19,082 nucleotides of DNA from Balneolaceae bacterium (GTDB taxonomy: Bacteria; Bacteroidota; Rhodothermia; Balneolales; Balneolaceae), in the NCBI GenBank assembly GCA_007129085.1, contig SKWF01000011.1, positions 1-19,082 on the forward strand, read 5' to 3'. Below the pieces are notes generated by a model. The model was not told where the DNA came from, ran no database searches, and saw only the letters and a program-made list of their open reading frames with translations. Shown one piece after another: positions 1 through 7,178 of this stretch (position 1 is its first letter; every line of letters starts with the position of its first letter). The position numbers and the translations under genes were made by a program.

Positions 1-1181
1 GCAGTGTCGGCTTTACATCCAACACATTTTTGAGCCCGATGATTAGTGAGTGGGACCGATCTGCACAAGGCGGTTTTGCAACTATTTCACCATCGGGACA
101 GCTACTTTGGAACAGGGGAAGCTTTTCCGGGGTACTGTCGTCCGGTTTTCTGTATCAACCCATGTTTGATGAACGTGAAAACTGGAGTGGGTATTACGGA
201 AATAGCAATGTGCGCTATCGAATTACTCCAAATTGGATGGCGGAAGTTCAGGGATCAGCAAGTCGTTTTTCATCTATCTACGATCGAGATCTGTATTCCG
301 TGTTTCCAACGTTGACATGGTCGCCCGGTTTTTTTACAAGAGTTCGGGCTCGTGCCGGATCATCATTTAGAAACTACAGTGATGTAGAAACTGCCGACGG
401 TGGTGAGATGTCGGATCGGCTTGATCTTTACGGGTTAGAATTTGAAACCTGGCCTTCATTTAACTGGCGAGTTCGTGCAGGTCTAAATGGTAATTTTGCT
501 GAAAACCTGGTGCAAAATCATACGCTCTCTTTTTCGCTGGATAGAATTATCAATCGAAATTGGAGACTCTCTCTCCAGGCAGCTACTGATCGGTATTCTA
601 CAGAAGTTGTTACAACTACTGGAACCAACGGTGGCGGAAATCGACCTCCTATAGGCGGTGGGGGTGGTGGAGAAGAAATTGTAACCGAAGAGGATTCCGA
701 TCGTCTGATTAGAACAGGGCTGTCACTTTCGAGAACGTTTTTTGATCGATTGACAGCAACTGCATCGGTTTCTCATCTCAGCTTTTTACCGGCTGAACAG
801 GAGTCGATATCGGACGTTCAAACGTCGCTTCGGTTTCGATACTCCCTGCCGGTATCTGGATTGATGCGAGACAGAAGCGGTGAAGTAACTCCAAGCTGGA
901 GTGATGATAGCGACGGAGTGATATTTGTAACGGTAGATTATCGCGGAGATGGCGATCTCTACCTGGTAGGAGAATTTAATGATTGGGAACGGCCCGGAAT
1001 ACCACTTTCAAAACTGTCGGACAGAAGGTACGCAGCAGAACTGGAACTGGAGTCGGGAATTTACGAGTACAAAATACTGCGTGTAGAAGATGGAGAGGAA
1101 GAATGGATTGATTTCTCTGATGAAACAATGACCGTTAATGATGGATTTGGCGGAGAAAATGGCTTGATCTATATCGATTAA
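1..1181 (+). CDS. Outer-membrane beta-barrel protein with C-terminal AMPK/CBM48-like glycan-binding domain (5' end missing)
   Basis: The frame is open to the window edge, so this is the C-terminal part of a larger protein. The TTG at 30 is only the first in-window start-like codon, and the reading frame continues upstream of it. Numbered from that TTG, residues 1-275 show alternating polar/aromatic strands typical of an outer-membrane barrel. A Gly/Pro-rich loop lies at about 198-215 and an acidic stretch follows it. Residues ~296-383 look like the E-set glycogen-binding domain of AMPK-beta/CBM48: a GEFNDW motif (W319), YEYK (K348), a second Trp (W359) and a late Asn (N377). These are the four positions that contact glucan in AMPK-beta domains. 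The stop is 12 bases before the next gene, so the two are probably co-transcribed. Likely role (inference): a surface or periplasm-facing glycan-interacting barrel. The barrel assignment is from pattern only; the domain call is firmer. Confidence 0.75.
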   Translation, partial: SVGFTSNTFLSPMISEWDRSAQGGFATISPSGQLLWNRGSFSGVLSSGFLYQPMFDERENWSGYYGNSNVRYRITPNWMAEVQGSASRFSSIYDRDLYSVFPTLTWSPGFFTRVRARAGSSFRNYSDVETADGGEMSDRLDLYGLEFETWPSFNWRVRAGLNGNFAENLVQNHTLSFSLDRIINRNWRLSLQAATDRYSTEVVTTTGTNGGGNRPPIGGGGGGEEIVTEEDSDRLIRTGLSLSRTFFDRLTATASVSHLSFLPAEQESISDVQTSLRFRYSLPVSGLMRDRSGEVTPSWSDDSDGVIFVTVDYRGDGDLYLVGEFNDWERPGIPLSKLSDRRYAAELELESGIYEYKILRVEDGEEEWIDFSDETMTVNDGFGGENGLIYID

Positions 1182-1193
1182 AATGAGGACAAC

Positions 1194-2090
1194 ATGATGA
1201 ACTGGAAAATTCAACACATACAAAGATTACAAAATATAGCTCTGCTGGCAGTAATATTCTGTTTAGCGCCATTCGCGCTATCTGCACAGCAAACGCAATC
1301 AGAGCTGATGGACCGTGGAGTTGCGGCCGGCTTGGATCAGTCGCAGCTTGAGCGGGTGATGGACCGTGCTAATGAGCGCGGTGTTGAAGTGAGCGATCTT
1401 CAACGGCTGATTGAGCCTGCTATTAATTTAGCAGAACAGGATTTGCCGTCAGATTATATCATACAAAAGCTGATGGAAGGTTTTTCGAAAGGAGTTCCTC
1501 CCGGAAGAATGATGCCGTTGATGGAGAGCATTCATGAGAATACACCACGGGCAGTTTCGATAGCAAATAATTGGACGGACAAACCTGAAGTAGCCTCCTT
1601 CATGGAACGAGCAGGCGAAAGGGGACCGCAATTTCGGCAAGAATTGATAAGCGCGAATTTAAAATCACTGACTCAACAAGTAGGTCCGGATGAATTAGAA
1701 AGTGTATTGGAGGGGATTGGACAAGAGTCCGTGCTCGAAAAGTCATCTCCCAGAGCTGTTGTTGCAGCCGTGGGAATATTACCCGATCTGCCGGCATCAG
1801 CCCGAGAAGGAAATGCTGCTCGGGGATTGCTCGCAAGAGCAGCTGAGGGAGGATTTACAGCCTCTGATTTTCAAAAATTACCGGGGGCAATGAATGCTGC
1901 AGAGCGCCGTAGTGAACTACCTGCGGCATCAGTTATAGAAGGAGTTGCAGCGCAGCTTGGCAGTGGAATTCCGGCGTCTGAGGTTCTGCAAAATTTATTT
2001 AACGGTAATGTAAATCCGGGACCTCCGGGAAATCGCCCGGGCCGGCCAAATAATGGCCCCGGAAGAGGACAGGGTTCCGGCAATAATTAA
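1194..2090 (+). CDS. Secreted helical protein with Gly/Pro/Asn-rich C-terminal tail, function unknown
   Basis: I do not recognise a family. The 298-residue product starts with a positively charged region and a hydrophobic core, with likely signal peptidase I cleavage after the ALSA at about residue 31, so it is probably periplasmic or secreted. Residues 35-265 are predominantly helical, with repeated short helices punctuated by Gly/Pro (for example GVAAGLDQSQ, ERGVEVSDLQ). A similar pattern recurs late in the protein (QLGSGIPASE), suggesting degenerate helical repeats. The last ~28 residues are almost only Gly, Pro, Asn and Arg, a disordered tail. A GAGG Shine-Dalgarno at 1185-1188 sits 5 bases before the ATG at 1194; a second ATG follows directly at 1197. 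It lies 12 bases after the barrel gene and a hairpin follows it, so the two probably form the end of one operon and may work together at the envelope (inference). Confidence 0.8.
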   Translation: MMNWKIQHIQRLQNIALLAVIFCLAPFALSAQQTQSELMDRGVAAGLDQSQLERVMDRANERGVEVSDLQRLIEPAINLAEQDLPSDYIIQKLMEGFSKGVPPGRMMPLMESIHENTPRAVSIANNWTDKPEVASFMERAGERGPQFRQELISANLKSLTQQVGPDELESVLEGIGQESVLEKSSPRAVVAAVGILPDLPASAREGNAARGLLARAAEGGFTASDFQKLPGAMNAAERRSELPAASVIEGVAAQLGSGIPASEVLQNLFNGNVNPGPPGNRPGRPNNGPGRGQGSGNN

Positions 2091-2102
2091 TATTAGTTCT
2101 TT

Positions 2103-2137
2103 AAAATGCCTTGATAGCTATATCGGGCATTTTGTTG
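2103..2137 (+). terminator. Hairpin terminator after the barrel/helical-protein operon
   Basis: A perfect 8-bp stem (AAAATGCC at 2103-2110 with GGCATTTT at 2126-2133) encloses an inner GATA/TATC pairing (2113-2116 with 2121-2124). The right arm ends in TTTT followed by GTTG. It starts 12 bases after the stop at 2090. The stem is AT-rich, so strength is moderate. Confidence 0.6.
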
Positions 2138-2169
2138 TAATGCATTGTAAGAGAGATATATATAAAAAA

Positions 2170-2210
2170 GTTGTAACCCATCCTATTTCCGTTCGTCATA
2201 TCTCCGTAAC
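2170..2210 (+). promoter_or_regulatory. Conserved upstream element, copy 1 (GTTGTAAC-N16-CGTCATA-N5-GTAAC)
   Basis: GTTGTAAC at 2170-2177, CGTCATA at 2194-2200 and GTAAC at 2206-2210 recur with identical spacing upstream of the paralogous gene (3136-3176), while the bases between them differ. TTGTAA and the CATA-containing block could serve as -35 and -10 boxes about 18-19 bases apart. GTAAC also occurs twice, 33 bases apart. The block starts 67 bases before the ATG at 2237. Whether it is the core promoter or an activator site cannot be told from sequence. Confidence 0.5.
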
Positions 2211-2236
2211 TAATTAAAAATAAAGGCTAGAATATT

Positions 2237-3052
2237 ATGAATACATTAAAACAGTTTAAAATAACGGTACTCTTGGGAACTATGGTGGCCCTGTTAGCAT
2301 GGGGTTGCGGTACAGGTACCGATTCTGGAACAGGAACCATGCAGGTAAAAATGCACGATAATCCAGGCGATTATGATGAAGTGAATGTATCCGTTGAGCG
2401 GGTAGAGGTAAATCGGAGCCAGGGAGAACAAGGATGGGAAACCATTAGTGAGCCGAATGAGGTTTACAACATCCTGGAACTGATAAATGGTGAATTTGCA
2501 GTATTAGCAGATGCTGAACTGGAAACCGGAACGTATCAGCAAATACGATTAATCCTGGATGATAATAACTCAGTTGTGATTGATGGAGAAACATTCCCAT
2601 TGACAGTGCCAAGCGGTGCTGAGACAGGTTTAAAGCTGAACATCAATGCTGAGATCGAAGAGGGAGTAGTATATGTATTGCTTCTCGATTTTGATGCAGA
2701 TCGTTCGGTTGTAAAAAGAGGTGTTCAAGACGAATATAACCTTCGTCCTGTTATCCGAGCAACTGCTGAAGCTACTTCCGGAAACATAGGGGGCAGTGTG
2801 AATGTAAGTGCGACTGTACGAGCTATTTTAGATGCAAACACAGCGGATGCAGATACGGTTTCAACAACATTTACAGACGGTGAGACAGGTGAATTCTTAC
2901 TTGTTGGCCTGGAAGAGAACAGCTATACAGTAAATTTTGAACCTGAAGATGATGAAAGCTACGAAGGTAGTGAAATCGACGATGTAGAAGTGACAATCGG
3001 GGAAACTACAGACCTCGGTGAGATTGAGCTTACAGAAATCGATGAAGAGTAA
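2237..3052 (+). CDS. DUF4382-type lipoprotein, copy 1 of a tandem pair
   Basis: This 271-residue product has a lipoprotein signal: positive N-terminus, hydrophobic core and the lipobox LAWGC, with the lipid-carrying Cys at residue 24. Residues ~33-180 fit DUF4382 (a MQVKMHDNP start, the YDEVNVSVERVEV strand, a W-x-T-I segment, the YNILEL-NGEF core and the YQQIRLIL strand). From about residue 185 a short carboxypeptidase-regulatory-like beta domain follows (TGEFLLVGL, SYTVNFEP). The C-terminus is strongly acidic. The molecular function of the family is unknown; an envelope-anchored role is inferred from the signal. The next gene is a paralogue that is identical at most positions, roughly 85% by eye. 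An AAAGG ten bases before the ATG is a possible weak ribosome site. Each copy has its own upstream element and terminator, suggesting independent transcription. Confidence 0.88.
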   Translation: MNTLKQFKITVLLGTMVALLAWGCGTGTDSGTGTMQVKMHDNPGDYDEVNVSVERVEVNRSQGEQGWETISEPNEVYNILELINGEFAVLADAELETGTYQQIRLILDDNNSVVIDGETFPLTVPSGAETGLKLNINAEIEEGVVYVLLLDFDADRSVVKRGVQDEYNLRPVIRATAEATSGNIGGSVNVSATVRAILDANTADADTVSTTFTDGETGEFLLVGLEENSYTVNFEPEDDESYEGSEIDDVEVTIGETTDLGEIELTEIDEE

Positions 3053-3087
3053 CTTCCGTAAGAAGTAAACATTGGTTTTCAAACGAT

Positions 3088-3119
3088 AGCCCGGTTTCTG
3101 AAAAGAGCCGGGTTTTTTT
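3088..3119 (+). terminator. Rho-independent terminator after DUF4382 copy 1
   Basis: The stem is AGCCCGG (3088-3094) with CCGGGTT (3108-3114), seven pairs including one G-T, and is followed by an unbroken T run to 3119. It begins 36 bases after the stop at 3052 and separates the two paralogues transcriptionally. Confidence 0.85.
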
Positions 3120-3135
3120 ATGTTCTCAAAATAAA

Positions 3136-3176
3136 GTTGTAACGCTTTTGGTTGTTGGTCGTCATAACACTGTAAC
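3136..3176 (+). promoter_or_regulatory. Conserved upstream element, copy 2 (GTTGTAAC-N16-CGTCATA-N5-GTAAC)
   Basis: GTTGTAAC is at 3136-3143, CGTCATA at 3160-3166 and GTAAC at 3172-3176. Start-to-start distances of 24 and 12 bases equal those of copy 1 at 2170-2210. The filler between the first two blocks is unlike copy 1, which suggests selection on the blocks rather than mere recency of the duplication. It lies between the terminator of copy 1 and the ATG at 3200. Confidence 0.5.
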
Positions 3177-3199
3177 CGAAAATAAATACCCAAGATTTT

Positions 3200-4021
3200 A
3201 TGAATACATTAAAGAAACTTAAAATAACAGCACTCTTTGGAACCATGGTGGCCCTGTTTGCATGGGGTTGCGATATCAGCCCTGATGCTGGAACAGGCAC
3301 AGGTACCATGCAGGTGAAAATGCACGATAATCCTGCACACTACGATGAAGTGAATGTATCCGTTGAGCGGGTAGAGGTAAATCGCAGTGAAGGTGACCAA
3401 GGATGGGAAACCATCAGTGAGCCGAATGAGGTTTACAACATTCTTGAACTTGTAAACGGTGAGTTTGCAGTGTTGGCTGATGCCGAACTGGAGACCGGAA
3501 CGTATCAGCAAATTCGGTTAATCCTGGACGATAATAACTCTATCGTGATTGATGGTGAAACGTATCCACTGACAGTACCAAGTGGTGCTCAAACCGGCTT
3601 GAAACTGAATATCAATGCCGAAATCGAAGAGGGCATTGTTTATACCCTGCTCTTGGATTTTGATGCAGATCGTTCAGTAGTAAAAAGAGGCATGCAAGAT
3701 CATTACAACTTGCGACCGGTAATTCGAGCAACAGCTGAAGCAGAGTCCGGTAATATTGGCGGAATTGTAAATGCTGAATCTACAGTACGGGCAATCCTCG
3801 ATGCAGGTACAGCTGAAGCAGATACCGTTTCAACCACATTTTCTGATAGTGAAACCGGTGATTTCCTGCTTGTTGGACTGGAAGAGAACAGCTACACTGT
3901 AAACTTTGAGCCGGCTGATGATGAAGCATATGAGGAGAAATCCATCGATGAAGTTGAAGTAACAATCGGTGAGACGACAGATCTCGGTGAAGTTGAGCTC
4001 ACAGAAATCGATGATGAATAA
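3200..4021 (+). CDS. DUF4382-type lipoprotein, copy 2 of a tandem pair
   Basis: A 273-residue paralogue of the preceding gene. The same lipobox (FAWGC, Cys24) predicts lipid anchoring. After a variable Gly/Thr-rich linker (residues 25-36, the least conserved part of the pair) comes the DUF4382 domain (~36-182), with long stretches identical to copy 1, then the acidic beta domain (~187-273). The main differences are in the linker, around residues 192-197 and in the last acidic segment (EEKSID versus EGSEID). No Shine-Dalgarno is visible before the ATG. A strong bidirectional-looking hairpin follows. Function is unknown. The duplication suggests a dosage need or divergence of ligand binding, which is inference. 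Confidence 0.88.
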   Translation: MNTLKKLKITALFGTMVALFAWGCDISPDAGTGTGTMQVKMHDNPAHYDEVNVSVERVEVNRSEGDQGWETISEPNEVYNILELVNGEFAVLADAELETGTYQQIRLILDDNNSIVIDGETYPLTVPSGAQTGLKLNINAEIEEGIVYTLLLDFDADRSVVKRGMQDHYNLRPVIRATAEAESGNIGGIVNAESTVRAILDAGTAEADTVSTTFSDSETGDFLLVGLEENSYTVNFEPADDEAYEEKSIDEVEVTIGETTDLGEVELTEIDDE

Positions 4022-4053
4022 GACGAATAGATAGACTTAATTTGTCTCCAATA

Positions 4054-4086
4054 AAAAGCCCGATTCTTAGTAGGAATCGGGCTTTT
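4054..4086. terminator. Strong hairpin terminator, possibly bidirectional
   Basis: A perfect 13-bp stem pairs AAAAGCCCGATTC (4054-4066) with GAATCGGGCTTTT (4074-4086) around a 7-base loop. On the plus strand the T-rich end terminates DUF4382 copy 2. The A-run before the left arm gives a T-run on the minus strand, so it could also stop transcription coming from miaB, whose stop is 219 bases away. Confidence 0.85.
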
Positions 4087-4169
4087 CTATTTTCTTGAAG
4101 GATTTTACAGGAAGATATCTATTCTTTATGCCTTAGTTCGATTTTTTTGAATTATCCAACACGAAGTCT

Positions 4170-4185
4170 TCCGCCGGCCGGCGGA
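4170..4185. repeat. 16-bp perfect GC-rich palindrome
   Basis: TCCGCCGGCCGGCGGA reads the same on both strands with no loop. It sits in the 283-base gap between the DUF4382 pair and miaB, in a locally AT-rich context. No gene is apparent in 4022-4304. Its role is unknown: it could be a remnant of a repeat element or a binding site. Confidence 0.6.
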
Positions 4186-4233
4186 GAGATATAGAGGGGT
4201 ATCCATTGTGACCTTTCTACAATTTAATAAACA

Positions 4234-4263
4234 TCCCCCTGATTCCCCCTTTTATAAGGGGGA
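4234..4263. repeat. C-rich hairpin-forming intergenic repeat-like element
   Basis: CCCCCT at 4234-4239 is followed by a stem TCCCCCTT (4244-4251) / AAGGGGGA (4256-4263) with a 4-base loop. Short C5/G5 hairpins of this kind recur between genes in many Bacteroidota-like genomes, as far as I recall. It lies 42 bases downstream of the miaB stop but carries no T-run in the miaB direction, so a terminator role is doubtful. Confidence 0.45.
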
Positions 4264-4304
4264 CTTTTGTGATCATAGTAATACAATCGAACTCAGATTT
4301 TAAG

Positions 4305-5666
4305 CTAAGCGGGAACGACTTCTTTACTGAAAAACTCCTGTGTTGTTGTTTTGTATAGAGGCTTTCCAATAAGCGTTGCAGAGGTACATTCTGTTATCTC
4401 AACGGCTACGTAATCTCCTTTTTGATAGTGCTGTTTATCAAAAACTACCATTTTATTGGTATCGGAACGCCCGGAAAGCTGCTCATCGGACTTCTTACTC
4501 GTCCCTTCTGCAAGCACAAGGTGAATATTGCCAATCTCTGCATTGTTATTTTTCTCCTGGATGTTCATCTGCTGCTCAATAATTTCTGTCAGCCGACGCT
4601 TTTTCACCTTCTCGGGTACGTCATCTTCATACTTTCGCTGAGCAAGGGTTCGGTCCCGCTCGGAATAGGCAAACATATAGGCCAGGTCGTACTCAACGTT
4701 GGCCATCAGGCTCATGGTTGCCTCATGCTCTTCTTCGGTTTCACCGCAAAATCCGGCAATAATATCTGTTGAAAGACTAACTCCGGGGATGATCTCCCTC
4801 ATCCGTTCTGTGAGTTTCAGATACTGCTCACGCGTGTAAGGCCGGCGCATTCGCTCCAACATGCTGTCGCTTCCGGCTTGTGCCGGGATGTGGATGTAGT
4901 TACAAAGGTTCGGCCGCTCTGCAATAAGGTGCAGTAGTGGTTCGGGGAAGTCCTTGGGGTGAGGAGATGAAAATCTGAATCTCATTTCAGGATCAACTTT
5001 ACTGGCTTCGTCCATCAATTGCGTAAAGTCGATATCTTCGTACTTATAGGAATTGACGTTTTGTCCTAACAGGGTGACTTCTTTGTATCCCTGGTCACTT
5101 AGATGTTGAATTTCTCGCAGAATACTCTCCATCGGACGGCTTCGTTCGCGGCCACGAGTAAAGGGTACCACGCAAAATGCGCACATATTATCGCACCCTC
5201 GCATAATCGAAACAAACGCAGACAGACCGTTGTCGCTGGTTCGGACGGGAGTAATGTCGGCATAGGTTTCCTCGAGGGAGAGGAGGACATTTACAGCTTT
5301 TCTGCCGTCATCAACTTCGGCCAAAAGATTCGGGATATCCCGGTAAGCATCGGGGCCAACCACAATATCAACCAGCTTCTCCTGTTCGATGATTTTATCT
5401 TTTACGCGTTCGGCCATACAGCCCATTACGCCTACGGTAAGGTTTTTCTTCTCTTTTTTGATCGCACGAAACTCCTTGAGCCGGTTCCACACTCGGGTTT
5501 CCGCATTTTCGCGGATGGAACAGGTGTTTACAAAAATAACATCTGCTTCTTCCGGTGACTGAACGGGATTCATGCCGTCTTCCATCAAAATGGAGTTGAC
5601 AACTTCCGTATCAGCGAAGTTCATCTGACACCCGTAGGTTTCGATATAGAAATTTTTATTGTTCAT
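4305..5666 (-). CDS. miaB: tRNA-2-methylthio-N6-dimethylallyladenosine synthase MiaB
   Basis: Radical-SAM methylthiotransferase that adds a methylthio group at C2 of isopentenyl-adenosine 37 in tRNAs reading U-starting codons. It uses two [4Fe-4S] clusters, one of which supplies sulfur. The 453 residues match normal family length. The N-terminal UPF0004 domain carries the three auxiliary-cluster cysteines C13 (YGCQMN), C49 (NTCSIRENA) and C83 (GCMAER). The radical-SAM domain carries CxxxCxxC at C158, C162 and C165 within RGCDNMCAFC. A C-terminal TRAM domain (about 380-440) binds tRNA. The RGCDNMCAFC variant and IPAQAGSDSML segment fit MiaB better than MtaB or RimO. The ATG at 5666 gives the canonical short N-terminus. 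It lies 67 bases downstream of the FKBP lipoprotein gene on the same strand; functional linkage there is not evident. Confidence 0.96.
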   Translation of the reverse strand: MNNKNFYIETYGCQMNFADTEVVNSILMEDGMNPVQSPEEADVIFVNTCSIRENAETRVWNRLKEFRAIKKEKKNLTVGVMGCMAERVKDKIIEQEKLVDIVVGPDAYRDIPNLLAEVDDGRKAVNVLLSLEETYADITPVRTSDNGLSAFVSIMRGCDNMCAFCVVPFTRGRERSRPMESILREIQHLSDQGYKEVTLLGQNVNSYKYEDIDFTQLMDEASKVDPEMRFRFSSPHPKDFPEPLLHLIAERPNLCNYIHIPAQAGSDSMLERMRRPYTREQYLKLTERMREIIPGVSLSTDIIAGFCGETEEEHEATMSLMANVEYDLAYMFAYSERDRTLAQRKYEDDVPEKVKKRRLTEIIEQQMNIQEKNNNAEIGNIHLVLAEGTSKKSDEQLSGRSDTNKMVVFDKQHYQKGDYVAVEITECTSATLIGKPLYKTTTQEFFSKEVVPA

Positions 5667-5733
5667 AGATACTCTGTTCAGCTGTAAATTTGATCCTCAA
5701 AGATAAAAAGCGATCGGTTCTCGGTAAAGTGTT

Positions 5734-6579
5734 CTAATCTTCCTCGTTTGGAATAATTTCATCGAGTTCGATTTCAAAAACAAGAATTGCCCCATCAGGT
5801 ATGGCTGGTGGTGTATTATCTCCATATCCGATATCAGCAGGGACAAAAATTTCGTAGGTAGCACCTTCACCCATCAACTGAAGTGCTTCCGAAAATCCGG
5901 GAATTACACCACTTACCGGAAATGTGACTGTATCTTCATCCGGGCTTTCATCAAACACATACCCGTTTGTAAATGTGCCGGTATATCGGACGCTTACGTC
6001 ATCTTCTTCAGCGGGGCTGTTATCACTACCTTCCTCGATAACTCTGTACTGCAGGCCGCTTTCAGTTTCCGTGATATCTTCGTTTTCCCTGTTTTCAGCC
6101 AGAAATTCTTCGGGATCTTGTAAAAATGAGTCTAGCTCCATATCGAATACCAATACAGATCCCGGCCGCAATGGGCCGCCTGTAGGCGGATTATCTCCGT
6201 AACCGAGCTCGGGAGGAATAAAGAACTCAAACCTGCTCCCTTCGTTCATCATTTGAATTCCTTCTGCGAGTCCTTCAAGATTGAGAATGGAGATGGGGAA
6301 ATAGTCGATTCCATCACTGTCCATAAATGTTTCATCAGAGATTGTTGTACCCACATATTCCACAAAAACCACGCTTTCGGAATTTGGAGAGTCACCTTCC
6401 CCTTCTTCAATAATTCTGTATTGCAGTCCGCTATCTGTAACCTCTACGTCATCTTCGAGGGCGTTCTGTTCCAAAAAATCGGTTTCGTCAACAGGGTCGC
6501 CAAAGGGACTTTCAGTGTCCATGCACCCTGAAAAAAGGAGGGCTAAAAGCAGGAGAGAAATTGTGGAGATATATTTCAT
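5734..6579 (-). CDS. Lipoprotein with two tandem FKBP-type peptidyl-prolyl isomerase domains
   Basis: The 281 residues begin with a lipoprotein signal (lipobox FSGC, Cys19), so the protein is probably anchored in the cell envelope and assists folding of exported proteins. Two FKBP domains follow: ~49-152 and ~171-275, each opening with a SGLQYR strand and containing GYGDN. The second is canonical, with VFD (208-210), VSGVIPGF (222-229) and the closing VFEIEL strand. In the first domain the FD pair is replaced (TFMDSD, 84-89) and the VI-G-W/F segment is LNLEGL (99-104), so isomerase activity of domain 1 is doubtful and it may act in substrate binding. The linkers are very acidic. It precedes miaB by 67 bases. 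Confidence in the family is high; which domain is active is inferred. Confidence 0.92.
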   Translation of the reverse strand: MKYISTISLLLLALLFSGCMDTESPFGDPVDETDFLEQNALEDDVEVTDSGLQYRIIEEGEGDSPNSESVVFVEYVGTTISDETFMDSDGIDYFPISILNLEGLAEGIQMMNEGSRFEFFIPPELGYGDNPPTGGPLRPGSVLVFDMELDSFLQDPEEFLAENRENEDITETESGLQYRVIEEGSDNSPAEEDDVSVRYTGTFTNGYVFDESPDEDTVTFPVSGVIPGFSEALQLMGEGATYEIFVPADIGYGDNTPPAIPDGAILVFEIELDEIIPNEED

Positions 6580-6695
6580 CGGTACTATGTTTTATGAATT
6601 TAAATCTTTAAAAAATTATTAGGCCAGAACCCGAACAAGTTACTAACTGATGAAACGGTATAATGTTTGATGAATTTTGTGAGGCGGTTAGAAAT

Positions 6696-7178
6696 CTAAT
6701 TTGATGATATTTCCGGCAGCTCTTTCAAAAACGAGCCTATTTCTAACAGATCAGCAGATACATCATGTTCGAGCTTTTCGGTGAGGCCGTTGCTGTAGAA
6801 CTCAATATCTTCAGACTGTTTCCAAAATGAGCGTTGCCGATCGATGATGGGAATAATGTGCTGAATCTTATCGGGATCAAAAAAGAGGACTTTCCGATGA
6901 AGCTCTTCAAATTCATCCAGGATATTTTTGGCCAACATCACTTTAAAAACTCCATTTTCCGCAGATATCTCGTCATGCAGGTATAGATTCTCCAGGTTAT
7001 AGCTGTTACGTCTAATCTTCAGCAGCAACGACTGCAACTCCCGCCTGGAGACTACATCGGCATCTGACCGATTATAATAACTGAAATTACGTGCCAGACG
7101 CCTGCCGGTTCCCAAACTCATAATGGTAGCGGCAGCAGCAATTTTTTTGGCGTCGGAGTCGGGGTTTAATTCGGCCAT
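6696..7178 (-). CDS. Unrecognised cytoplasmic protein overlapping the end of pyrE
   Basis: I do not recognise this protein. It is mostly alpha-helical, rich in charged residues, and has no signal peptide or membrane segment. An Ala-rich helix (AKKIAAAATIMSLGTG) comes early, followed by Arg-rich (GRRLARNF) and amphipathic helices that could form a helical bundle or coiled coil. The ATG at 7178 gives 160 residues and a 13-base overlap with pyrE. An in-frame ATG at 7199 would add MALKSRK and lengthen the overlap to 34 bases. Neither has a Shine-Dalgarno, and the smaller overlap was preferred. The overlap implies translational coupling to pyrE in the pgsA-pgpA-pyrE transcript. It could be a small helical regulator or scaffold, but nothing in the sequence proves that. 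Confidence 0.7.
   Translation of the reverse strand: MAELNPDSDAKKIAAAATIMSLGTGRRLARNFSYYNRSDADVVSRRELQSLLLKIRRNSYNLENLYLHDEISAENGVFKVMLAKNILDEFEELHRKVLFFDPDKIQHIIPIIDRQRSFWKQSEDIEFYSNGLTEKLEHDVSADLLEIGSFLKELPEISSN

Noticed and set aside
46..315. Overlapping plus-strand frame inside the first barrel gene
   Set aside because: It competes with the continuous barrel frame and its translation has no barrel, signal or domain character.
5103..5558. Plus-strand open frame of 151 codons opposite miaB
   Set aside because: It lies wholly antisense to a well-supported miaB and its translation shows no domain or signal.
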